NCBI RefSeq assembly: GCF_030518235.1
Contig: NZ_JAULSA010000004.1
Location: 310,001-374,000, forward strand
Source of the DNA: Saccharibacillus sp. CPCC 101409
GTDB taxonomy: Bacteria > Bacillota > Bacilli > Paenibacillales > Paenibacillaceae
Length of the DNA: 64,000 bases
Direction of reading: 5' to 3'
Position 1 is the first letter of the stretch, and each line of letters starts with the position of its first letter. A program made the translations under genes and the position numbers. Shown here one piece after another: positions 8,256-14,572 of the stretch. Below the pieces are notes generated by a model. It made no database searches. It was not told the origin of the DNA and was given only the letters and a program-made list of their open reading frames with translations.

Positions 8256-8371
8256 AGCGTCCGGCCGCAAGTTTGACTTGAAGCCGCGCGAAGAACTATA
8301 TTTTTTACAGAAACGTCCTACATCGCGAATCCCGATCCTTTATCCAATCTCCCGAGGAGGTCAAGTACGTT

Positions 8372-9775
8372 ATGAGCGCAAAAGAATGGAGTTCCGAAGA
8401 AGTCGAGAAAATGCTGGAAGAGCACCGGTCGTTCTACGACACCGACCGCACGCGCGGATACAAGTTCCGTATTCGCCGCCTGGAGAAGCTGAAAGCGGCG
8501 ATCCAGCGCTACGAGCAGCCGCTGATCGAAGCGCTGCAGGAAGATCTGGGCAAGCCGGCGTTCGAATCGTACACGACCGAGATCGGCTTTGTGCTAAGCA
8601 GCATCTCCGAGATCAGCAAAGAATTGTACCGCTGGTCCAAGCCGCAGCGCGTCGGCACGCCGCTTACCCTGGCCGGAGCCAGCAGCTTCGTGATTAACGA
8701 GCCTTACGGCACCGTGCTGATTATCGGGCCGTTCAACTACCCGTTCCAGCTGGTGATCGAACCGCTGATCGGCGCGATTGCGGCCGGCAACTGCGCGGTA
8801 ATCAAGATGTCGGACAGCACGCCGAACGTCTCGGCGGTCGTCAAGCAGCTGCTGGGCGATGTATTTGAAGAACACTACGTGCGCGTGGTCGACGGCGGCA
8901 AAGACACTGTCGAAGCGCTGATTAACGCATCGTTCGACTACATCTTCTTCACCGGCAGCACCAAAGTCGGCAAAGTCGTCGCGGAAGCGGCGGCCAAGAA
9001 CCTGACGCCGGTCACGCTGGAACTGGGCGGCAAAAGCCCGGCGATCGTCGACAAACAGGCGGACATCCGCATGGCGGCCAAACGGATTATCTGGGGCAAA
9101 CTGGTCAACGCCGGCCAGACCTGCATCGCGCCGGATTACGTGCTGGTGCACGAAAGCAAGAAAGTGCAGCTGATTATCGCGCTGAAGAACGCCATCCGCG
9201 AGTTCCTCGGCGAAGACATGTGGAGCAGTCCGGACTTCGCCCGCATCGTCAACGAGCAGCATTTCGACCGATTGAGCAAGATTCTCGAAACGGACAAAGA
9301 CAGCGTCATCTTCGGCGGAGCGTCCGACCGGGTGACCAAGTATATCGAACCGACCCTGCTCGAAATCGACTCCTGGGACGCGGCCAGCATGCAGGAAGAA
9401 ATCTTCGGTCCGATTCTGCCGATCCTGACCTACGAAGACCTGAACGACGCGATCCGCCAGGTGAACAGCCAGCCGCGCCCGCTGTCGCTGTACCTGTTCA
9501 CGGTCGACGAAGACGTGCAGGACCGCGTACTGGAGAAGATTCCGTTCGGCGGCGGCTGCATCAACGATACGCTGGTGCACGTCTCGAACCCGAATCTGCC
9601 GTTCGGCGGCACGGGCGCTTCGGGCCTCGGCCAGTATCACGGCGTGCACAGTCTGCGCACTTTCTCGCACCAGAAAAGCATCGTGAAGCGCGCGTCCGCG
9701 GAAAGCGGCTCGACGCTGTTCTTCCCTCCGTACACGGAAGAACAGTTGGAGATGGCCCGGAAAATGTTGAAATAG
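8372..9775 (+). CDS. Aldehyde dehydrogenase (class 3 type)
   Basis: NAD(P)-dependent aldehyde dehydrogenase of the membrane-associated/class 3 group, oxidising aldehydes to acids. Motifs: N-terminal cofactor region GPFNYPFQL, FTGSTKVGK near the nucleotide site, the catalytic glutamate in TLELGGKSP and the catalytic cysteine in NAGQTCIAPDY (about residue 250), then EEIFGPILP and a C-terminal NLPFGGTGASG. The length of 467 is typical of ALDH3, which is shorter than the roughly 500-residue class 1/2 enzymes. ATG at 8372 with GAGGAGG upstream. A terminator follows at 9797. Substrate cannot be told from sequence; long-chain or aromatic aldehydes are usual for this class. Confidence 0.93.
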   Translation: MSAKEWSSEEVEKMLEEHRSFYDTDRTRGYKFRIRRLEKLKAAIQRYEQPLIEALQEDLGKPAFESYTTEIGFVLSSISEISKELYRWSKPQRVGTPLTLAGASSFVINEPYGTVLIIGPFNYPFQLVIEPLIGAIAAGNCAVIKMSDSTPNVSAVVKQLLGDVFEEHYVRVVDGGKDTVEALINASFDYIFFTGSTKVGKVVAEAAAKNLTPVTLELGGKSPAIVDKQADIRMAAKRIIWGKLVNAGQTCIAPDYVLVHESKKVQLIIALKNAIREFLGEDMWSSPDFARIVNEQHFDRLSKILETDKDSVIFGGASDRVTKYIEPTLLEIDSWDAASMQEEIFGPILPILTYEDLNDAIRQVNSQPRPLSLYLFTVDEDVQDRVLEKIPFGGGCINDTLVHVSNPNLPFGGTGASGLGQYHGVHSLRTFSHQKSIVKRASAESGSTLFFPPYTEEQLEMARKMLK

Positions 9776-9796
9776 CAGCTTCGCCATTCCCATATC

Positions 9797-9837
9797 AAAA
9801 GCCCGGTTTTCCGCTTGTGCGGATACCGGGCTTTTTG
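9797..9837. terminator. Bidirectional intrinsic terminator
   Basis: AAAAGCCCGGT...CCGC / GCGG..ACCGGGCTTTTT lies exactly between the convergent aldehyde dehydrogenase and CHAD genes. Confidence 0.85.
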
Positions 9838-9838
9838 G

Positions 9839-10720
9839 TTACAGCTCGCCGCGATTGTCCACCGCCGCGCGCAGTTCCCCGTCCAATTGTTCCCGGAACC
9901 TGCGCCATGTTTCTTCGTCCGCGTCCAGCGCTTCGGGGCCGTAGTCTTCCGCGATCTGAATCCACGTCCGGCGGTCGTTGATCTCGCCGAGCCGCTGCTG
10001 GATGTCTTTGTAGCGGTCGGCTTCTTCCGCGTATTTGGTGTCGGCGGCGAATTCGGCCGACGCGATCGTGTAACGGCATCTCTTGGCGGCGATCCGCACT
10101 TGATGCAGCGCTTCGAGCGCTTCTTCGCTGTAGATGCCTTCCCGGTCCGCCGTCACCTGATAGGTATGGCGGCGTTTGCGGTAGTCGTCTTTGAGTTCGC
10201 GCAGGCTTCGGTTCACGTCGGCGCGTTCCGCAAGTTCCGGCAGCAGCTCTTTGACAAATGTTTTGTATTTGCGGTCCAACTTGCCGCCCGCAAGCTTCGG
10301 CAGTTTCCGGCTGAGTTTCTTGCGCTGGCTGCGCCGCTCCTCTTTCTCCAGCTTCGCCAGGCGCTTGAACAGCCCGGCTTCTTCCTCCCGGCCCGCTTGT
10401 TCTTCTTCGCGCCGTTTGGTTTTGAATTCGCCGATCAGCACGTCGGCGTCGCGCACCCGGCCGAGCCGCTTCTGCGCCTGCTTGATCGGGCGGTACAGCT
10501 TCGTCTCGTCGTCGGGATCGATGATCGGCAGCAGCGTCAGCAGCTTGCGCGCGCCGACTCTGACCTGATGCACATCTTCGTCGCCGTAGTCTTTCCAGGC
10601 GGCGCGGCTGCGCTTGCGAAATTCGGTATACAGTTCGTCCAACGCCTCTTTCCACTGATCGATCAGGCCGGTCAGGTCCTGCTGCTGCGCCGACGTATCT
10701 TCTTCTTGTCGATTGCCCAT
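9839..10720 (-). CDS. CHAD domain protein
   Basis: A 293-residue, all-helical, highly charged protein with the conserved-histidine alpha-helical (CHAD) signature: two copies of the HQVR motif (EDVHQVRVGARKLLTLL near the start and EALHQVRIAAKRCRYT in the second half), each followed by basic helices. CHAD proteins bind inorganic polyphosphate through the basic His/Arg/Lys patches and are often next to CYTH phosphatases or polyP kinase; none of these is seen here. ATG at 10720 follows AAGGAG at good spacing. It is transcribed alone, away from the repeat-rich block to its right. Cytoplasmic; no signal peptide. Confidence 0.88.
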   Translation of the reverse strand: MGNRQEEDTSAQQQDLTGLIDQWKEALDELYTEFRKRSRAAWKDYGDEDVHQVRVGARKLLTLLPIIDPDDETKLYRPIKQAQKRLGRVRDADVLIGEFKTKRREEEQAGREEEAGLFKRLAKLEKEERRSQRKKLSRKLPKLAGGKLDRKYKTFVKELLPELAERADVNRSLRELKDDYRKRRHTYQVTADREGIYSEEALEALHQVRIAAKRCRYTIASAEFAADTKYAEEADRYKDIQQRLGEINDRRTWIQIAEDYGPEALDADEETWRRFREQLDGELRAAVDNRGEL

Positions 10721-10770
10721 GCGTTTCCGCTCCTTCGGCTGTGGATTCCCTCTGTCTTTATCTTTACCCG

Positions 10771-10799
10771 AAAAAGCCTCCTTGCAAAGCGGGAGGCTT
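10771..10799. repeat. Hairpin H0 (terminator-like)
   Basis: AAGCCTCC (10774-10781) pairs with GGAGGCTT (10792-10799) after a run of As. Related in sequence to the hairpins at 11071/12780 and 13272-13302, and forms the left border of a 270-bp palindromic stretch. Confidence 0.6.
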
Positions 10800-10800
10800 G

Positions 10801-11070
10801 AGTTATTGATAAAGTCCTATTCGTGGGAGAAGCTTAGAGACTGCGGGAGAAATTCGTTAGCGTAGGCTTACGATGTGCTTTTCTTCGAAAGACTTTAGGT
10901 CGCGTGTTGAAATCGGAAAATTGGATGAGGGTTAAGTGGGGATTTCCCGATTTCAAAGGCGAACGCTGTCAGTATATTCTTCCGAGATAACTTTCTTCGA
11001 AAGTTTGTACCTCCACTGAATTTCTCCCTCCGCTTATTCGCTTCGATTGAATCAGACCTTCTCAAAACAA
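10801..11070. repeat. 270-bp imperfect palindrome without genes (P1)
   Basis: No coding potential is seen. The two halves are related as inverted repeats: GGGAGAAATTC at 10845-10855 against GAATTTCTCCC at 11018-11028, and TGAAATCGG at 10908-10916 against CCGATTTCA at 10947-10955, with centres within 5 bp of each other, plus TTCGAAAG in both arms. Hairpins of the GCCTCC/GGAGGC type border it on both sides. It could fold into one very long imperfect stem if transcribed or extruded. Confidence 0.55.
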
Positions 11071-11082
11071 AGAAGCCTCCCG

Positions 11083-11090
11083 CTTGGAGG
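11083..11090. repeat. Left 8-bp target duplication of the IS element
   Basis: CTTGGAGG here and again at 12762-12769 directly flank the insertion sequence. Removing the IS and one copy restores a hairpin of 10-bp stem matching the intact one at 13272. Confidence 0.7.
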
Positions 11091-11132
11091 GGGGCCGCTG
11101 AAAAAGTCCTTGTGTTCAAAGAAAGTGTACGA

Positions 11133-11178
11133 AAGCACGACCCGGTCGGGTTTTAGACCGGGTCGTGCTTCTTTTTTA
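11133..11178 (-). terminator. Transposase terminator
   Basis: Perfect 15-bp stem AAGCACGACCCGGTC (11133-11147) / GACCGGGTCGTGCTT (11156-11170) with a T-rich flank on the + side; it closes the minus-strand transposase gene just after its stop codon and would also stop transcription entering from the left. Confidence 0.8.
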
Positions 11179-12666
11179 CTTCGTTTCTTTCTTTTGTTCC
11201 TCCATCAGCTTCAAAATTCGCTTCACATTCACGGCAAAGATCGCCATCGCGCCTTGAATCTGCATGCCCGTTAGACCCGAATACGACGAGACCTCGTATC
11301 CGTGCCGGTTCTTGAGCTCGCTGTTTTTCGCTTCAATTTTGTACCGTTCCTTCGCTTTCTCACGAAATTCTTCGGTTTCTTGAAAAGCCATTTGCGCCTC
11401 GTGTTCGCCGCTTTTAATCGTCACGGAGTACGTCTTGCTTTTCGCGCCTTCCTTGTAACACCCTTCTTTAAACGGGCAGACGCTGCACTTCTCGACCTCG
11501 AAATAATACGTGTCCCGCTGGTTCTTTCCCCGTTTTTTCTTTCCTTGTCTGGCCTTTCGAATCGCTAAATGCCCGGCTTTGCACACATACATCCCCGCAT
11601 CTTTGTTAAACTCGAACTCGTCCTCTTTCGCTCGATTCCCCTGCGTGACCAGCGGATTCAAGCGCGAAATCAGCTGGAATTCGGGCTCCTGGCTCGCGGC
11701 AATCAGATTGTCTTTTTCCGAATACGCCATGTCGCCGACGACCGTCTCGACTTCCATTCCGGCTGCCCGGCTTTTTTGAATCAACTCCTGAAGCTGTTTG
11801 CCATCATTTTTTTCGCCTGTGGTCACCACGGCCGCCGTAATCAGACGTTCTTCGCTCATCGCCAGATGTGTTTTGTAGCCAAAAAAAGCGGAGTCCGCGC
11901 TTTTGTGTCCGACTTTCGCATCGGGATCGGCCGAAAAACGCAGCTGTTCCTGGTCGTCTTCCACCATTTCTTGCAGCAGCCGCAGCGACTCGCCGACGGC
12001 CGGAATTTCCGTCCACCCTTCCCAAGCCGACACGGTTTCAATCAACGTTTCGCAATACGACAGTTCGGTTTCCAACGTGCTTTTTTCCGGCTTCTTCGGC
12101 ATTTTTTCCCGTAGGGAGGGGTCGAACCCGTACAAGGTTTTGCGCAGTTTTTTGGCCTGGTTATGCAAGAGTTCTTCCGGCTTCTTTTGGTTGTAATGAG
12201 CTTTCGTGTGGGTCGCATCGACGATAATCGTTCGGCTTTTGAGCAGGTTTTTTTCCTGGGCCAGCTGTACGGTTTTGCCAATGAGCAGATCCAGAAGTTT
12301 TTCATCTTGAAGACGCCGCTTGCGAAAAACAGTCAGCGAGCTGGAATCCATCACTTGTTCTTCCGGGGCCATATCCAGAAAGTACTTGTACGCGAGATCG
12401 GAGCGGGAACGTTCGACGAGATCCCAATCGGACGCGGGGAAGAGGGCTTTAAGAAGCAGATACTTAAATAAACGAATCGGATCGATGGCCAGACGTCCAT
12501 TATCCAGGCAATATCGGCTTTCGAGTTCTTCCCGAACAAAGGAAAAATCGACCAGGTCGTGCAGTTGACGGAGCATGTGAGTAGGCGGAACAACCAGATC
12601 GTACAAGGCCATGTACGGACTTGAAGAGGAAGTTGGATTCGATTTGGGAGGAAGCATGGACATCAC
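11176..12666 (-). CDS. IS1182-family DDE transposase
   Basis: About 496 residues, full length for the family. An N-terminal DUF772-type region (DFSFVREELESRYC, RLFKYLLLKALF, DLAYKYFLD) is followed by the DDE catalytic core: first Asp in IIVDATHTKAHYN, second Asp in VVGDMAYSEKDN and the Glu in YKIEAKNSELKNRHGY. Between them a Cys cluster (CSVCPFKEGCYKEG) may bind zinc. No frameshift or stop interrupts it, so it is probably active. GTG at 12666 and ATG at 12657 are both possible starts; AGGTGATG favours the ATG at 12657. It cuts and joins the ends of the surrounding element. Confidence 0.93.
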   Translation of the reverse strand: MMSMLPPKSNPTSSSSPYMALYDLVVPPTHMLRQLHDLVDFSFVREELESRYCLDNGRLAIDPIRLFKYLLLKALFPASDWDLVERSRSDLAYKYFLDMAPEEQVMDSSSLTVFRKRRLQDEKLLDLLIGKTVQLAQEKNLLKSRTIIVDATHTKAHYNQKKPEELLHNQAKKLRKTLYGFDPSLREKMPKKPEKSTLETELSYCETLIETVSAWEGWTEIPAVGESLRLLQEMVEDDQEQLRFSADPDAKVGHKSADSAFFGYKTHLAMSEERLITAAVVTTGEKNDGKQLQELIQKSRAAGMEVETVVGDMAYSEKDNLIAASQEPEFQLISRLNPLVTQGNRAKEDEFEFNKDAGMYVCKAGHLAIRKARQGKKKRGKNQRDTYYFEVEKCSVCPFKEGCYKEGAKSKTYSVTIKSGEHEAQMAFQETEEFREKAKERYKIEAKNSELKNRHGYEVSSYSGLTGMQIQGAMAIFAVNVKRILKLMEEQKKETK

Positions 12667-12702
12667 CTGCTTTCCTGAGATACTTTCAACATAAACAAAA
12701 AT

Positions 12703-12736
12703 AGCGTTCGATTCAACTAAAGTTGAATCGAACGCT
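12703..12736. repeat. Perfect hairpin at the IS right end
   Basis: AGCGTTCGATTCAACT (12703-12718) and AGTTGAATCGAACGCT (12721-12736) are exact inverted repeats around an AA loop, upstream of the transposase. Such hairpins in other IS elements hide the transposase ribosome site in read-through transcripts; that role here is inferred. Confidence 0.6.
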
Positions 12737-12784
12737 GAGAAGTAGGTTTTTCAGTGGCCTCCTTGGAGGGGAGGCTTCTTTGTG

Positions 12785-13102
12785 TTGAGAAAGCGGGGTA
12801 GGGTTCCCAACGGAAAATAGCGGCACAGGTACACTTATTTGGGGCGAAACCCTTCGATTTCTTCAAATAGCGACGCAGGTGCAGCTATTCGGCAGCCAAA
12901 GGCCGGATCGAAGCGGAAAAGCTCGAAATAGATGTATCAGTGCATTTATTTGCTCGAAAACGTAAGATTAAGCCTGAATAAGGGCATATACGCAGCTATT
13001 TAGATTCTTCCTGCCGCTCGCTTTAGTTCTCCAGCCCTTTCCCCGATTTTTCATTCCAATCGAATCTACCTTTCAGGTTTACATCAAATCGTTTCTCGAC
13101 AA
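12785..13102 (+). repeat. MITE-like repeat element, copy A (complete)
   Basis: About 318 bp bounded by TTGAGAAAGC on the left and GTTTCTCGACAA on the right, which are inverted relatives. Four 26-nt units begin at 12815, 12865, 12926 and 12976 (spacing 50, 61, 50). Each begins RAATAR and ends YTATTY, for example AAATAGCGGCACAGG... and ...GCAGCTATTT. Downstream arm CGCTTTAGTTCTCCAG...CCCCGA is shared with copies B and C. No coding potential. A hairpin terminator immediately precedes it. Confidence 0.8.
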
Positions 13103-13274
13103 TCTAGTACTTTGACCGCATTCAATTTAAGGTTTGCATCCATCGGAAACATGCACGGTTCAAGCGGGTTTTCGATAGACTTAACCTAACATCTTAATTG
13201 GAGATTTCGTACAAGGGTCAGGTACGCATCTCAGGCGAATATAACCTTACCTTCAGCGTTGACAACGTACTAGA
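13103..13274. repeat. 172-bp imperfect palindrome without genes (P2)
   Basis: TCTAGTAC (13103-13110) mirrors GTACTAGA (13267-13274), and AAGGTT (13129-13134) mirrors AACCTT (13243-13248); both pairs are exactly symmetric about the same centre. No gene is seen. It directly joins repeat copy A to the hairpin at 13272. Confidence 0.5.
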
Positions 13275-13302
13275 AGCCTCCCGCATGGAGGGGAGGCTTC
13301 TT
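13272..13302. repeat. Intact hairpin H2, twin of the IS target
   Basis: GAAGCCTCCC (13273-13282) pairs perfectly with GGGAGGCTTC (13291-13300). Except for one loop base it equals the hairpin that the IS split at 11072-12780, showing what the target looked like before insertion. Confidence 0.75.
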
Positions 13303-13396
13303 CGTGTTTTTGGGGTAGGCGTAGAGAGCGTTCGCAGCTCTTCGAGGCCGCGAAAACGAAAAGTTTATTCCGTGTATCCGCCCTTTATTCCGCATG

Positions 13397-13418
13397 GCCC
13401 GCCTTTTACGCGGCGGGC
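13397..13418 (-). terminator. Terminator-like hairpin after the oxidoreductase gene
   Basis: GCCCGCC (13397-13403) / GGCGGGC (13412-13418), 28 bp beyond the minus-strand stop codon; the T-run is weak, so it is only a likely terminator. Confidence 0.45.
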
Positions 13419-13445
13419 ACGCGGCTTTTTGGCGAAGAGCATTTG

Positions 13446-14372
13446 TTACTTCTCGCGAAGCACGATTTTGCCTTTGACATGGTGGCTTTCGCTTTTTTCA
13501 TGCGCGTCGCGCACGCCCTGTTCGTTCAGCCAGTAGGTCGAGTCGATGACGGGCTTGAGTTTGCCGTGTTTGATCAGGTCGGCCAGTTTCTCCAATTGGT
13601 CGCCTTTGGGCTCCATCATGAAGTGGGCGGTATGCACGCCGAGGTCTTTGGCAAGATTCTCGTCGGGTTTCTCCAGCAGGGAAACCAGGTGGCCGCCGGG
13701 TTTAAGGACCTGGAAACTTTTATGCTGGACGTCGCCGCCCATTGTATCGAGTACCATATCGTAATCCGAAAGGATCTCGGAGAAGTCTTCTTTTTTATAG
13801 TCGATAAATGTATCCGCGCCGAGCGATTTCACAAGCTGTTCGTTTTCCGAACCGGCTGTCGAAGCCACTTCCGCTCCAAGGTGTTTGGCGATCTGGATCG
13901 CCATCGAACCGACGCCTCCGGCGCCTGCATGAATCAGTACTTTGTCGCCCGCTTTGACTTTGCCGTGGTCGACCAGAGCCTGCCAAGCGGTCAGACCGGC
14001 CAGCGGCACCGCCGCCGCTTCTTCGTAGCTGATATTGTCCGGCTTGATCGCCGCGACGTCCGCGTCTACGGCCACATACTGGGCATAGGTTCCGAATTTG
14101 CGGGGGCGGGCGAATACCGGGTCGCGCAGCTTGAAGCGGCTTACGTTGTCGCCGACTTCTTTGACGATGCCCGCGACGTCTCCGCCGAGAATCAGCGGGA
14201 AATTCCCCGCCGCGGCGCCCATGGCGCCTTCGCGAATCTTCGTGTCCACCGGATTGACCGAGGTGGCGTACAGTTTGATCAGGATTTGGTTCGCATCGAT
14301 CTTCGGTTCGGGTACGCTCTGTTCATGCAGCTTGTCGGGTCCGCCAAACTCTTCAATAACGATTGCTTTCAA
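13446..14372 (-). CDS. NADPH:quinone-oxidoreductase-type MDR protein
   Basis: Zinc-free medium-chain dehydrogenase/reductase of the quinone oxidoreductase group. It starts MKAIVIEEFGGPDKL when the TTG at 14372 is used, which fits the family well and lies 6-9 nt after AGGTGAGG; ATG/GTG codons upstream at 14378-14384 are possible but too close to the ribosome site. The GroES-like domain contains GGDVAGIVKEVG, and the Rossmann fold contains HAGAGGVGSMAIQIAKHLGA, the NADPH-binding AXXGXXG motif. The catalytic zinc ligands of alcohol dehydrogenases are absent. About 308 residues, cytoplasmic. Reduces quinones or other enones; the actual substrate is unknown. It stands alone between the repeat block and the next minus-strand gene. 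Confidence 0.88.
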   Translation of the reverse strand: MKAIVIEEFGGPDKLHEQSVPEPKIDANQILIKLYATSVNPVDTKIREGAMGAAAGNFPLILGGDVAGIVKEVGDNVSRFKLRDPVFARPRKFGTYAQYVAVDADVAAIKPDNISYEEAAAVPLAGLTAWQALVDHGKVKAGDKVLIHAGAGGVGSMAIQIAKHLGAEVASTAGSENEQLVKSLGADTFIDYKKEDFSEILSDYDMVLDTMGGDVQHKSFQVLKPGGHLVSLLEKPDENLAKDLGVHTAHFMMEPKGDQLEKLADLIKHGKLKPVIDSTYWLNEQGVRDAHEKSESHHVKGKIVLREK

Positions 14373-14572
14373 ATACATCCTCACCTTTCTGTAGCAGGGT
14401 TGGTCGTGCTTCTAAGGCTATTACCCCGCTGCTCCGCTCCGACGCCAGGCAATCGAAAAAACCCTTCTTCCGCCGTGGAAAAAGGGTTCGAACGGACTCG
14501 TTTCAGAATAGTCAAGCCGCTTCCGGCGTTCGGCGGACCCGGGTCTTAAGCCGCGTCGCCGTCTGCAAAGAT

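Larger units (their letters stand above)
11091..12761. mobile_element. IS1182-family insertion sequence
   Basis: A 1671-bp element carrying one transposase gene. The ends are inverted repeats: GGGGCCGCTGAAAAAG from the left and GAGGCCACTGAAAAAC read inward from the right (14 of 16 matching). It is bordered by the 8-bp direct repeat CTTGGAGG. Inside the left end a strong terminator (11133-11178) follows the transposase; inside the right end a perfect 16-bp hairpin (12703-12736) precedes it. The target is the loop of a terminator-like hairpin (GAAGCCTCCC...GGGAGGCTTC). The intact ORF, matching ends and clean target duplication point to a recent insertion. Confidence 0.85.

Noticed and set aside
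12815-13001. CRISPR-like regular repeats
   Set aside because: Units are 26 nt at fixed distances but differ from each other, and the spacers are conserved between copies at distant loci. No cas genes are present.
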